Assembly: GCF_003265705.1 (NCBI RefSeq)
Contig: NW_020313005.1
Coordinates: forward strand, 17,118,109 to 17,182,108
Length of the DNA: 64,000 nt
Source of the DNA: Callorhinus ursinus
Taxonomy: Eukaryota > Chordata > Mammalia > Carnivora > Otariidae
Direction of reading: 5' to 3'
Of this stretch, positions 46,166 through 58,095 are shown piece by piece (within the stretch, counting starts at the first letter, position 1; every line of letters begins with the position of its first letter). Below the pieces are notes generated by a model. That model searched no databases, was not told the origin of the DNA, and worked only from the letters and a program-made list of their open reading frames with translations. The translations under genes and the position numbers were made by a program.

Positions 46166-46422
46166 GAATGGTATCTACCTGGGTGCCTGGATGGCTCAGG
46201 TGGTTAGGCAATCAACTCTTGATTTCTTCTCCTGTCATGATTGGGTCAGGAAATTGAGCCCCTGGTCAGGCTCCATGCTCAGCGGTAGAGGCGTGGGGAG
46301 GTGTCTGCCTGGGATTCTTTGTTCCTCTCCCTCTGCCCCTCCCCCCCATGCTCACTCTCTCAATCTCTCTCTCAAATAAATAAATAAATCTTTAAAAAAT
46401 TAAAGAAGGAATGATATCTACC
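46166..46422. repeat. Target-site duplication pair around SINEC
   Basis: GAATGGTATCTACC at 46,166-46,179 and GAATGATATCTACC at 46,409-46,422; one mismatch in 14. Confidence 0.93.
46180..46408 (+). mobile_element. SINEC nested in MIR
   Basis: Forward Can-SINE: GGGTGCCTGGATGGCTCAGG, AATCAACTCTTGATTTC, a diverged GTCATGATTGGGTCAGG box, GGCTCCATGCTCAGCGG, CTCTCCCTCTGCCCCTCC, TCTCTCTCAAATAAATAAAT, AATCTTTAAAAAAT. Confidence 0.96.
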
Positions 46423-46500
46423 CACACAGCTGTTTGTGTGATTACATGAGAGCACATGTAAAAATCCGTTCACCTGGTTCCTGACACACTATTGTTGATC

Positions 46501-48876
46501 CTTATTTGCCCTTTCTCTCATAAAAAGGGGTCTTTAACAAAGAGTTCAAGAATGGTAAATGAAAGCTTCCAGTCGTGACCTTTGTTAGCTGCAGCTTTGT
46601 TCTGAATATGACAGAGAGTCCTGTAAAACATCACATCTCTCTTTGTATGCTTCTTGGAGCCAGGACTCTTGGGGTTGGTGAGACAGGGACATTTTCTGTT
46701 AGTAAAAACACTGCCAAAGGTCCTGGGAGACAGGGCAAACATGAAGGTGCTGGACCCCCAGTGTCCCTCAAAACAGCCACTCTTGCTCAGTCCACGCAGC
46801 TTTCCCCCAGGCAGAACTTCCTCATCCTTCATGTCTCTGAGCTGGCTTCCTCGGAGTGGCAGCTGACAGCCAGGATCACTGTCTTTTACACAAGTTTCTT
46901 CCACAGATGAGAGGTTTGAAGGCAGGATGGGAGCCTTACTGAAAGCTTCGGCTACTATCTTTCTGCTTTGAGTACTGTTCTCCCCCAGTCTCAGGGCCTC
47001 TCAGCTGACCTTGAACGCCTAACCATCATCTCAAAAAAGCAGCTTCCACCTGGCCTAGCACCCACCTCCTTCATTACCCCACAGTTGCTCATTCAAGGGC
47101 AGCTGGTGCTGAAGACTGCAAAACCTCCAAGAGCCACAAAAGTGGCTGGGAAGATGGAGAAAAACCCTAAAGAGAAAAAGAAAGCTTAAGACCATTGTCC
47201 TTTCTTTTCTTTTCTTTTCAAGACAGCAGTGCCTTTTGCAGCACTTTTAAATGGTTGCCAGGGAAACAGAGCAAGGGAGAGGAGAAAGGTTATATGGATA
47301 CTGGATAAAGCTAATGCACTTTTTAAAAACATGAACTAACAAGTGCTAAAGACTCTGGAGGTTCTGGTAACATCTCATTTTCGAAGTTCCCCTTCAGAGC
47401 CTCAAGTGCCTTGATATCATCATTAACAATATTTTAATCGTTTGTAAACCATAATTCATCTCCATCAAAGACTTGTGCTGATAGATTTTATGGAGCATGG
47501 CCTTATGAGTCAACTGTTATGGGGTACTTGAAATGAAGTGTCTGGCATGCTGGACCAGGAGTCCGCAGGCTTTGACTTAAAAGAGTTTGGCTCTAAATTT
47601 CCAGCCCTTCTCCCTAAGCAAGTGGGCAATCATTAAAATACAGCAAAATGCCAGGAAGGCTCTGTTAATCGGTTAGCCTTATGTGTGGTCATGTGAGCAT
47701 GAGTGTGGAAATGACTGGTAGAGAGAAACAATATGTGTGTGCCCCTGCTGGTCTGCTGGAAAACATTTATCCTGGGGGAGGGGGTGATTCCTCTGGTAAC
47801 TGTGTGCTCCTCCATGTACTGAATATTTATGAGAGCCTGTTCACTTCAGTGAGCATGCTCCTGAATTTTCCTTCAAACTGAGTTTCACCATTGTGCCCTC
47901 TAGTGAGTATTTATAACGCTTGCTCTATGGAGTATTGTCCCACTATATTTTCTGTGTCCCCCTAAGCATTTATTTGCTCGATTTGTACTATATTAATTTG
48001 CACATGGGTATATATTGTCTTGGGTTCTTAAACCTCTGTATGTTTCCCGGTGGAGTCTTATGTGTGGTTCTTCCCAACGGTGCCTAACACAGCTTAACTC
48101 TGAGTCAAGGCACTTGGCGTTTACCATATGGTATCTACACACCTCTTTGCTCATTGATTTCTCAGCTGCAGGCAAGAGACTCTGCTTCACCAATTGGCAT
48201 TGGATCTATCCTACAACCTCATTGTACAAGTACTCATGGAGGTCTGGTTGGCATCAGTCATGGCTAGAAGGGAGATACAGACTGAATTCTTAAGAGAGGG
48301 CTGAGTCCAAATATTAGAAAGAACAAGTTGAAGAGGCTGGAGGTGGACTGTGGAATGATAGTCTAAGAGTTGAAAGCAGGGAGGCAAAAACATTGAAACC
48401 AAAGTAATATGAGGCATCCTTATGACTGCTAGAAAAGTCCAGCTATAATTCATGGATTGTCTTTATGGACAAGAAAGTGCATAAGAGATGGGCCAGGAGC
48501 ACTTCAGACTGGCATAAAGATGTTAAGTCGACTGGTCCAAAATCGGAAGAGGAAATGCAACAGAGGTACATATTTTCTGTCATTAGAATCTTTGCTTTGC
48601 TTTATTACCTCTGCAAAAGCCATAATACATTTTAATAGGTAGTGGATTTAACCATAGACATAATAGTTGAACGAGGCTTTGGTACCCAGACCAGAGTAGA
48701 TGTTAAACTACAATGATCATTTAGCATGAGGTGGTTAGAATGGGTACATATGATACAAAACATTATATACAGAGGACATTATGTTGCAAGGACATGCAGC
48801 CTAAGAAAATAGTCTTCTCAACTCTTGTTTCCTAGAATATGAGCTGAGTTTGTGGCAAGATAAAAATGACAGGCAG
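46501..48876. other. Unassigned, single-copy in appearance
   Basis: Open frames occur on both strands (46,518-46,904 reverse with 128 codons, 46,575-46,910 forward with 111). The 73-codon forward frame at 46,968-47,189 ends in a lysine-rich stretch (KEKKKA) followed by a TTTTC repeat. None shows a domain I recognise. No repeat family is assigned. Confidence 0.4.
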
Positions 48877-49341
48877 CAGTCCTCCCTTATCCTTGGGGGA
48901 TAGCTTCCAAGACCCTGGTGGATGCCTGAAACCACAGATTGCGCCGAACCCTATGTATACTATGTTTTTTCCTACACATACAAACCTATGATGAAGTTTA
49001 ATTTATAAATTAGGCACAGAAGGAGCTTAAAACAATAACTAATAATAAAATGGAGTAATTATAACAATATACTGTAATAAAATTATGTTAATGTTGTCTC
49101 TCTCTCTCTCAAGATACTTTATAATTCTCTACTCACCCTTCTTTTGATGATGTGAGATGATAAAATGTCTACATGCTGAGATGAAGTGAGGTCAATGACA
49201 GCGGCCCTGTGCTGTGGCATCAGGCTACTGTTGATCTTCTGGCGTTACGTCAGAGGGAGGCCATCTGCTTCCAGATGGTAGTTGACCATAGGTAACTAAG
49301 CCTGTGGAAAGCAAACCCACAGGTAAAGGGGAACTACCATA
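48877..49341. mobile_element. Tigger-like non-autonomous DNA transposon
   Basis: The left end CAGTCCTCCCTTATCCTTGG is approximately the inverse of the right end GGTAAAGGGGAACTACCAT, giving imperfect terminal inverted repeats. Internal words CCAAGACCCTGGTGGATGCC, GAACCCTATGTATACTATG, TAAATTAGGCACAGAAGGAG and GTGAGATGATAAAATGTC match a TcMar-Tigger-derived short element. It codes for no transposase; it was moved by enzymes of a full-length relative. Confidence 0.8.
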
Positions 49342-49638
49342 CAAACCTTTTTGTCCCTATATGTTGTGTGGGTGCTGCTGTGGCATAATGGGGAATGTTT
49401 AAGGTTGCTTTTAATATCAACAGGGAGGGACACCTCGGTGAAAAGCAAATAGGATTGAACCTTAGCAGGACAAACCCCTATTCTGAAGAAAGTGGAATGG
49501 AATGTTAAACCCACATACTTGATCAGTTCATGTTGTATCCTGTCTTCTAATACAGAAATTTGAGTTTTCCTTTTGATTCCAGGAAGAGAAATATTTATAT
49601 CCTTCCAACCTCATCAAGGAGATGGGAAGGGTAATTAA
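49342..49638. other. Unassigned sequence
   Basis: No gene or repeat recognised between the DNA transposon and the pyrimidine tract. Confidence 0.4.
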
Positions 49639-49799
49639 TTTTTTCTCCTCCTCCTGCCCCCTCCTCATTCTTTTCTGCTGCTGCTTCTCCTTTTCCTACT
49701 TCTCCCTCTGCGTTCTCTTCCTCCTCCTCCCCCCTCTCCTCCTCCCTGCTCCTTTTCTTCTTCTTCTATTTCCTCCCCATCTTCTTTTCCTTTTTCTTT
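49639..49799 (+). repeat. 161-bp polypyrimidine tract
   Basis: I count 11 purines in 161 bases on this strand; the rest is a mixture of CTC, TCC and TTC units without a fixed period. Tracts like this can adopt triplex (H-DNA) structure where mirror symmetry allows, but no long mirror repeat is evident by eye. Confidence 0.9.
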
Positions 49800-50189
49800 A
49801 AGCAAACAGAAATTTAATAACATGTATACCTGCTGTATACATGAGAGTAAACCAAGAAAACTGAGTAACCTCCAAAATACCTCAAACTATCAATTCAAAT
49901 AACATTTTTAGCCAAAGATCATAAGAAGATTTGGGGTATTGAGGAGGCCAGTTAAGGAAGGTTGTCAAGCAAAGCACAGTAAACAAAGGCACATTTTTTA
50001 TGCAGATTTAAATGCGGACCTTCTCCATTAATAAGAACTTCTAAGAGATTTAGTCGTCTTTCTGTTCCTAGTACAGAGAAAAAGACACCCTTACAAATGG
50101 AGATTTCCCTTATGAACGTAAATTTCCCTCACAGAAAGGTAGCTTATTCTCAGTTTTCAGACATTCTCCTACATGGGCTCGTTTTATAA
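49800..50189. other. Unassigned, possibly old dispersed repeat
   Basis: Words such as GTAAACAAAGGCACATTTTT and AGCTTATTCTCAGTTTTCAG suggest an old LTR-type repeat, but I cannot name it. Confidence 0.3.
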
Positions 50190-52345
50190 AGTTTTTATTT
50201 TAATTCTGGTTAACAGAGAGCTATATTAGTTTCAGGTGTACAGTATTCAGCAATTCCATACATCACCTGGTGCTCATTACAACACGTGCACCCAATCACC
50301 TATTTAGCCCATCCCCCACCCACCTCCCCTTGGATAACCATCAGTTTGAGCTTCATAATTAAGTCTGTTTCTTGATTTCTTTCTCTATTCTCCCCCTTTG
50401 TTCTTTTTCTTTGTTTCTTAAATTCCACATGGGTGAATTCATACGGTATTTATCTTTCTCTGATTAATCTCACTTAGCATTATACTCTTTTTATGCATCC
50501 ATGTGGTTGCAAATGACAAGATATCATTCTTTTTAATGGCCGAATAATATCCCATTGTATGATATACCACATCTTCTATATCCATTCATCAACCCATGGA
50601 CATTTGGGCTGCTTCCATTTCTTGGCTATTGTAAATAACGCTGCAATAAGCATACAAGTGCTTGTATCCCTTTGAATTAGTGTTTTTGTATTATTTGGGT
50701 AAATACCAAGTAGTGCAATTGCTGGATTGTAGGGTAGTTCTATTTTTAACTTTCTGAGGAACCTCTGTAGTCTTTTCCACTGCAGCTGCACTAGTTCGTA
50801 TTTCTACCAAAAGTGCAGGAGTGTTCATCCCTTTTTTCCTGCATCCTCACCAATACCTGTCGTTTATTGTGTTGTTAATTTTAGCCACTTGGACAGGTGT
50901 GAAGTGATAGCTTATTGTAGTTTTGATTTGCATTTCCCTGATGATCAGTGATGTTGACCGTCTTTTCATGTATCTGTCAGCTATTTGTACATCTTCTTTG
51001 AAGAAATGTCTCTTCATGTCTTCTCCCATTTTTAACTGGATTATTTGTTTTTGGGGTGTTGAATTTTATAAGTTCTTTATATATTTTGGATACTAACCCT
51101 TTATCAGATATATCATTTGCAAATATCTTCTCCAATTTCATAAGTTGCCTTTTAGTTTTGTTGTTTCCTTCACTATGCAGAAGCTTTTTATTTTGATTTA
51201 GCCCCAATAGTTTATTTTTCGCTTTTGTTTTCCGTGCCTCAGGAGACCTATCTCAAAAAAACTTGCTGTGGCTGGTGTTAAACAGGTTATTGCCTATGTT
51301 GTCATCGTCTAGGATTTTTATGATTGCAGGTCTCACCTGTAGGTCTTTAATCCATTTTGAGTTTATTTTGCATATGCTGTAAGAAAGTGGTCCAATTTCA
51401 TTCTTTTCCATGTAGCTGTCCAGTTTTCCCAACACCATTTGTTGAAGAGATTGTCTTTTTCCATTGGGTATTCTTTCCACTTTTTTCAAGATTAACTGAC
51501 CACGTAATTGTGGGTTTATTTCTGGGTTTCTATTCTGTTCCACTAACCTCTGTGTGTATTTTTGTGCCAGTACCCTAATGTTTTGATTACTACAGCTTTG
51601 TAATATAACTTGAAGTCCAGAATTGTGAAGACTCCAGCTTTGCTTTACTTTTTCAGGATTCCTTTGGCTATTCAGGGTCTTTTGTGATTCCATACAAATT
51701 TTAGTATTGTTTGTTCTATTTCTGTGAAAAATGCTGTTGGCATTTTGATAGGGATTGCATTAAATGTGTGGATTGCTTTGGGTAGTGTAGACATTTTAAC
51801 AATATCTGTTCTTCCAATGCATGAGTGTGGAGTGTCTTTCCATTTCTCTGTGTCATCTTCAATTTATTTAGTCAGTATTTTATAGTTTTCAGAGTTCAAG
51901 TCTTTCACATCTTTGGTTAGGTTTATTCCCAGGTATCTTATTATTTTTGGTGCAGATGTAGATGGGATTGTTTTCTTAATTTCCTTTTTCTGCTGCTTGA
52001 TGATTTGTGTATAGAAATGCAGGAAATTTCTGTACATTGATTTTATATCCTGCAACTTTACTGAATTCATTTATCAATTCTAGCAGTTTTTTGGTGGAGT
52101 CTTTTGGGTTTTCTGTAAATAGTATGTCATTTGCAACCAGTGAAATTTTTATTTCTTCCTTGCCAATTTGGATGTCTTTTATTTCTTTTTGTTGTCTGAT
52201 TGTTAGGTTTAGGATTTCCACTACTATGTTGAATAAAAGTGCTGAGAGTGGACATCCTTGTCTTGGATGTGGGAAAAGCTCTCAGTCTTTCCCCATTTAG
52301 GATGATGTTAGCTGTGGGTTTTTCATATATGGCCTATATTATGTT
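50190..52345 (-). mobile_element. L1, reverse strand, about 2.1 kb, 5'-truncated
   Basis: L1 of a third lineage in the window: the 3'UTR contains TAGTTTCAGGTGTACAGTAT and CACCTGGTGCTCATTACAAC, unlike the tails at 2.1 kb or 7.7 kb. It is followed by ORF2 antisense from the C-terminus (TGGCCGAATAATATCCCATT) back into the reverse-transcriptase domain near 52,130 and on to about 52,345. No ORF1 or endonuclease part is present. Divergence is intermediate. Confidence 0.93.
50420..52345 (-). pseudogene. L1 ORF2 remnant with mutated RT motif
   Basis: Reverse-strand pieces of ORF2 are collinear: residues encoded at 51,976-52,221 (reverse transcriptase, [15 protein letters not shown]), 51,864-52,070, 51,253-51,693 ([18 protein letters not shown]), 50,977-51,207 ([20 protein letters not shown]) and 50,576-50,791 (LLGIYPNNTKT). 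The catalytic FADD box at 52,126-52,137 reads VAND, so the first catalytic aspartate is asparagine. Several frameshifts separate the pieces. In life the protein reverse-transcribes L1 RNA; this copy is dead. Confidence 0.88.
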
Positions 52346-53775
52346 GAGATATATTTTTTTAATTAATCAGCCCTAAATAATCCTTTTGTCAAAGATGTAT
52401 ATTTTGGGGTGGCATATTCTGCTCCAGTTCAAATGGATATAAGGGGTAATTTCTTTTTTAAAAAAAATATTTTCAGGAAAGAAAATTCCATGATCTCACT
52501 AATTAGTTTTGTGTGATATCTAAAAATATTTGCAGGCAGAAAGACCTGGATATGATTTTAATTTGCAAACCGAGTAATGACCATTCTCTTTCATTGTTAG
52601 TGAAATAAGTTCTCTGTTCATAGGATCTGGCTTCTTATCAAAAGCTCAGTTTTGCTCTAGTTTTGCTATTTGAAAGGTCAGAACAACATTTAAGATGCAC
52701 ACTAATGTCATAAGTTAATACAGAGAGACGGGATGAACCCAGAAATGCCCAATTCTGCCCTTCGTGTAATCTCTCCATGGAGGACTTACAAGGGAGATGT
52801 CAAAGGACTGATAGCAGGAGATGGGGTAGGATGTATCACTTTATTATTAGATGTTCCAATTCCTAACGAATTCCAAGCAGTAATCTGGTAGAGTTGAGCT
52901 GGGGTGAGCATGTCCTTAATGGGGGCCTCCTACCTCCTTTTGAACCTAAATCTTAAGTATTTGCCATTTGCCATATGGTTCAGCAACTGGAAGTAATAAC
53001 CAGCATTATCAAGCAGAGAGAAAGGGAGCCCAAGAAAAAGGCCTTGGCTCAGCTTACCAATTCCTGAACATAAAGTGGAAGAAAGTCCCATCCAAGTGCA
53101 TGACATTTTAATGAACCAGAACACTGTCTATTAGGAATATGGCCCCATCAGGGTTTTGTAATATGATCAATCACACTGATGACTCCATTTGTCTTGGGAG
53201 TTCATAAGGAGTTGAGAAAGAAGCATAAGGGTAAGTGGGCAGAGGGCAAATTTAGAGAAAATTCTTACTGTGAGATGTTGTCATTTCAGAACTTACCTGC
53301 AATTGTGACCTAACATTTTGGATTAACAATGGAAATAGGCATCTTTATATATAACATTCCTGCATTATTGTACTTTACTTCAATATTTTGAATTCTTACC
53401 TGTTTATGCATATACATATATATCCATATGTATGAATATGCATATCTATATATGTGTGTAAACATGTGACTGAGAATCATGAAGCTCTTATACTACTAAT
53501 AAGATCACCATCCTGTCTCTGTGATGATCTGTTAGAATCTGTACCTGTGGGCAGCACATTGGTGTTATCACTGACCAGACATTCACAGCCAGATGAATCA
53601 CACCATTAACTTGCACCATACACTAAAGCAAGTCATTTTTAATTACTATAGTGGCATGATTTTTTAAACGGATGATCATCTTAAAATACATTTAGAACAA
53701 TGCAATTGTTTGCATACTTTTAGTGATTAGAGTCAAAATCATGGTATGATATTATTAATGGCTTACATTATTATA
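52346..53775. other. Unassigned AT-rich sequence
   Basis: Includes an AT-rich patch of TATGCATATACATATATATC type near 53,404-53,460; no gene or repeat family assigned. Confidence 0.45.
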
Positions 53776-53779
53776 TGAA

Positions 53780-53985
53780 TGGAGCAAAGAACATTTATTG
53801 AATAACTTCACTGCCTTTGGGCACTGTTTTAAGAGCCTCAGTTAATTTTCTAACAGTTTTAAGAGGTTAGAACTACACTTTTTTTTTTTTTTTAATTGAA
53901 GGAGAAGTCTGGTCATGTTGCTCAGTATACTCCAGCAACCGAGCTGGGATTTGAACCCCTATCTCTATGACTCCAAGGATCACAT
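53780..53985 (-). mobile_element. MIR SINE with internal T run
   Basis: Reverse MIR: TTGGGCACTGTTTTAAGAGC, GTTAATTTTCTAACAG, then a T run, GGTCATGTTGCTCAGTATAC, GAGCTGGGATTTGAACCCCT (complement of the tRNA B-box). Confidence 0.8.
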
Positions 53986-54415
53986 TCTTTCTAATATCCT
54001 AAAACATCCAACATGTTTCTAGATTTTGACCTAGGTATGCTTGGAAGAAATCAAACATTTGGGTAAAGAAGTGGGTTTACTGATGAGGATGTTTCATTTG
54101 GCTCTGAGGTGCCTGAGTATGGGGCATGCAGAGTATCTGAAACCAGAGACAGCAAGCTGAGGATTGACTAGGTCTGTTCATCACAATTTCAGTCTCTGCC
54201 ACGGGAGTGAATGCATGGGTCAGGGTAAGTTCTATAAGACTCAGGGTATACTGACTTGCTTGTATCAGAGGCTTCCTTTCGTAGCATTAATTATAAGATA
54301 TATAGACATCAGGAAAAAGTAGGAAATATAGGATAATGCACTCTATATAATTTGTGTTGACACCCAAAGGATGTTGGATTTGAAACTTTGGCTTTTATAT
54401 CATATGTTATCCTCA
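53986..54415. other. Unassigned sequence
   Basis: No gene or repeat recognised. Confidence 0.4.
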
Positions 54416-54419
54416 TCAC

Positions 54420-54560
54420 ACTGCCCTTAGGTAATAAGCTCTTCAGAGCAAGTACTAGGTGCTTCACAATATTGTATCTCAAGTACTTGGCATGTTGTGT
54501 GACACAAATTAAACATTTAACAAATATTTGTTGAGGAAATAAATGAGTAAATTAATCAAT
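54420..54560 (+). mobile_element. L2 3'-end fragment
   Basis: TAATAAGCTCTTCAGAGCAA, GTACTTGGCATGTTGTG, AACATTTAACAAATATTTGT, TTGAGGAAATAAATGAGT: the L2 3' terminus. Confidence 0.75.
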
Positions 54561-54984
54561 AATTATTTTGGAATGAATGTAGATCTCTGGTTGCCAACTT
54601 GCCTGAAAATACTGTGGTTTAGAATTGTGTTCTTGGTTTTGTAATGTCTTCCCTTCACGGACCATGTATATTTTTAAAAATTAAGTGGAATGAAAATTAG
54701 TTTTATTTTCAGACTATTTAAAGACATTATGGCCCCACAGAAATACTCTGGGATATTATGAAACAAACTTTGGGAAATCGCTGACCTAGATACAGTGCCA
54801 AGGTGATAGGTGCTACATAAATATAATAAATTATACTGAGAGGGCTCCCTAGGCCTTTCTTTCCTATGAGTGCAGATGGTACAGAAATAGTCTGAAGAAA
54901 CATTGAATAATGTCTCAGGGCAGAAAGACTTAACACCTTGTGCTGCTTTTTCCACCTATATTCAGGTTATTTTATTTAATGTCT
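54561..54984. other. Unassigned sequence
   Basis: No gene or repeat firmly recognised; CATTATGGCCCCACAGAAAT near 54,725 is unassigned. Confidence 0.4.
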
Positions 54985-55165
54985 AATTCATTTATTAAAC
55001 AAATATGTGCTGTTGGAATGTGTATGTTTATGATGCATCAGACATGGGGCAAGGGTTTGGGAAGGTAATGGTGAACCAAGCTCATCTGGTCCTCCTTCTC
55101 CCACAGAGTCTGTAGTCAAGGGGCAGGGGAGTAACAGACATTAATTAAGTGAACACATAAATAGG
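54985..55165 (-). mobile_element. L2 3'-end fragment, reverse strand
   Basis: TCATTTATTAAACAAATATG, GCATCAGACATGGGGCAAGG, AATGGTGAACCAAGCTCATC, CAGAGTCTGTAGTCAAGG are in the order of the reverse complement of the L2 tail. Confidence 0.6.
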
Positions 55166-57635
55166 TACATAATAGATATGTTATTGCTCATTTTACTTCT
55201 TCAGTTAAAAAGCAGATATTACAAATAAGCCTGTTCAACTCTTAGCATTTTTCCCTGATTGTCCTTTGACACATGCTTTCCCTTCTTTTTCTAAAACATC
55301 TGATGCTTCTAAGCCCCATTAAAATGTAGAAGTGCAAGGTCATATTCAAACACGGATTGAGTTTTTGGTTTTGGTTGTGTTTCTTTGAGAGGGGAACAAA
55401 TGAAAAGAAATAGGGATATCTTGTCTTATTCATAATTGTACCCCAATAGTAGAAGCTGAATTGATATTTGTTGAAATAAGTTGAAGACCCAAGACAGACC
55501 AAGTGACTGGGTTATATTGTAACTCAGTAGCAAAGTGGACGGGGTAGAGAGGAGCTTTGCTATGGATTGTAGAAACTCAGTAGGTACTATTGATGATGAT
55601 GGTGATGAGCTAGCTTTGGGCTCTGGTACACTTGAGGGGTAACATATTTGTGAATTCAGAAAATGATATGATGAGCACAAATTTTTATTCACATCTTTCC
55701 TTTTCAATCTTGTTATCATGCAACAATTTTCCCTGCCCCCAGTGTACACAAATGCACAACATCTTTATCATCTGGCTATAAGCTGGTGGGTTTTTCCAGG
55801 AGACAGTTGTTAGGTTGATATTATGTCCCACCCCTGGCATTTTCTGTATCTGTGGCAGATTTTTCCTTGGCTCTACAGCTGCTGGATGGGTGCCTGTGGG
55901 AAGTTCTTTTCCAGACCATCACAGCTGTTTGTGAAGTTGATTCCAGAATACCAGTAACCCTTCTTGGCATTTTCACCTTTCTGAGAGTTTACAGGACAAG
56001 TTTAAATACACCACATGCCTTTATGGTTGCTTTTCTTTTCTTTCCTCTCTCTTTTTTTTTTTTTTTTTTGTAATTAATGTAAAATAGTTGATCCAACTGC
56101 AAAATAATTAAGGGGCTTAAAAACAGACTACTTTCAATAAAAGACACATCTGGTATTTTCAAAACACTGGAAGCAATAAATAACTACAGTATGACAAACT
56201 AGCTGGGAATCTGTAGAAACTGAAGAGGTCTGCTTTGTTACATTGTGCTGTAGTGGGAAGCATGGAGCAAGCTGAGGGGTCCCCTAGGCTTGTGGGAACA
56301 GGCTTTATGGTTCTCTCCATGGGTCACATGTCAAGCTGTACACCTCTTTTTAAGTTAAGGAACATCCTCTATAGAATTAGCCATTCAGAGTACTCTTTGG
56401 GCACCTCAATCTGAGGAAAGGCATAGGAAGATTACCCTAGCGTAGGATGGGTGCGCTTGTTTGCAGGGGGAGAGAGAGTTTGAACTTCTTAGGCCAAAGA
56501 CTAAGCTCTGAACTTCATTGGATTAGCTTTTAACTCTGTGACCCTTGGGAATGTTCTGTTCCTAAGTATGAGGTAGGAGATGCCTTGGGTGGGGGACATT
56601 TTATAGAGGTAAAATGTAGGAAAGCTTCCCAACTGCATTCTGGGCATAGAAATGCTAATCGCTTTGGTCCGACGAATGTCACACGGTTTCTCCCTCTGAC
56701 CTGTGGGATGGTAGTTAAGCAGGTAGTGATTTTCTGCTGCCTAGCTTTCTTTTTCTTCTTTTCCAATTTAGTTAATCCCCATAGCATCTTAGAGTTTATT
56801 CTAAGTCTAGACTAGAAGGAAAAAAACTTGCTTTGTACTATTTAAAATGGCCGAGGGCCTTTGACCGAGTAATTTCAAACAAGAAAAAAAATTCATGAAG
56901 AAATAACTCAAAAGTAAGAGGAAGGTCCCTACACAGCATGATTTTTAATTGGGTGAAAAAATAAAAGTAAAAGTCAGCAATATGAGAAGGGCTAAGCAAC
57001 TTATTCAATATTCATGGAAGGAATTATTTTAAATAGAAATTATGAAGAACTAGTGTTCTGTAAATGATTGTAGCAGAGTAATCAGTAAAAAAATGAAAAT
57101 ATAAATTTTACTTACTCAATAACTTCACAGTTATCCCCATACCCACAAATATGAACATATATAAGATCGAAAAGGGTACAAGATGTGTAGAAAAGGTAGG
57201 ATTACATGATTTTTCATCCTTATTGTCTTTATGATTGCTGTTATATTTGTGAAACAATAAAAATTCAGGGGAATAAGTATTATGGGGCACAAAATTGTAT
57301 CCTAGGAATTAATCATTTGTCCTTGTGAAATAAAATGGGGGAATCCATCTTTTTTGAACCTCATTTCACTAGGCTTTGTATCATTATTTTTATAATCCTT
57401 GACCTCCTTGCAACCCACCAACTCACACTCATTGAAGAATTTGTAGACCAGGAAAGTGTATTCTTCTGTTCCAGGTCATACTACTACCCAAGAAACATCA
57501 GTGTCCACATGGAAACCATACAAGACTCTAACTTTGAGACTCTACCTTCAAGTCCAAGGAACAAAATCCATTTTACTTTTATCATTCCTATTCGATAGCC
57601 AAAAACTGAATATTTCATCATTTGGGAATTATAAT
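55166..57635. other. Unassigned sequence
   Basis: About 2.5 kb with no recognised gene or repeat beyond a T run at 56,050-56,069. Reverse frames at 55,426-55,749 (107 codons) and 55,242-55,502 show no recognised domain. Confidence 0.4.
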
Positions 57636-57639
57636 AATG

Positions 57640-58095
57640 ATCTATTATTATATACAAATTACTGTGAAAATTAGCATCTTAAAATAACAATAAATATTGT
57701 TAGTCAAATTCTGTGAGTCAAGCACTCAGGAGTGGCTTCGCTGGGTGGTTCTTACTCAAAGTCTCTCAAGAGGTTGTAATCAAGTTAGTGGGTGCAGCAA
57801 GAGCCATGAAGGTTCAGCTGGAGCTGGAGGATCTGCTCACCAGACCCCTGGCAAGATGGTGTGGACTGTTGGCAGGAGGACTCATTGTCTTACCATGTAG
57901 ACCTCTTCACAAGACTGTTTCATTGTCCTCACAACATGGCAGTAATCTAAGAGAGAGATCATGGGGCAAACTGCAATGTCTTTTATGACCATGCCTCAAG
58001 AGTCACACATTCTTGTTTCTGCTGCATTCCATTGGATACTCAAGACAACCATAATTCAGTTTAGGAGGGTTCTACATAATTACAAGGAGGCAAGG
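57640..58095 (-). mobile_element. MLT1-like MaLR LTR, reverse strand (left copy)
   Basis: Forward words AAATTAGCATCTTAAAATAA, CTGGGTGGTTCTTACTCAAA, GTCTCTCAAGAGGTTGTAAT, GGAGCTGGAGGATCTGCTCA, ACATGGCAGTAATCTAAGAG and TTTTATGACCATGCCTCAAG follow the reverse complement of an MLT1-type LTR. A related copy in the same orientation lies at 59,550-60,085. Confidence 0.6.

Larger units (their letters stand above)
46005..46500 (+). mobile_element. MIR SINE split by a SINEC
   Basis: The 5' half (AACCTGGGTTTGAAAGCTAG, GACATTGTTGTACCTCAGG) ends at 46,179, and the 3' half (ATCTACCCACACAGCTGTTT, GTGATTACATGAGAGCACAT, TTCACCTGGTTCCTGACACA) resumes at 46,409. The SINEC at 46,180-46,408 interrupts it. Confidence 0.8.

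Noticed and set aside
46968..47189. 73-codon frame with a lysine-rich end, considered as a small gene or processed pseudogene
   Set aside because: No family is recognised, there is no poly(A) tail or target duplication, and the lysines come from an A-rich stretch before a TTTTC repeat. A protein search would settle it.
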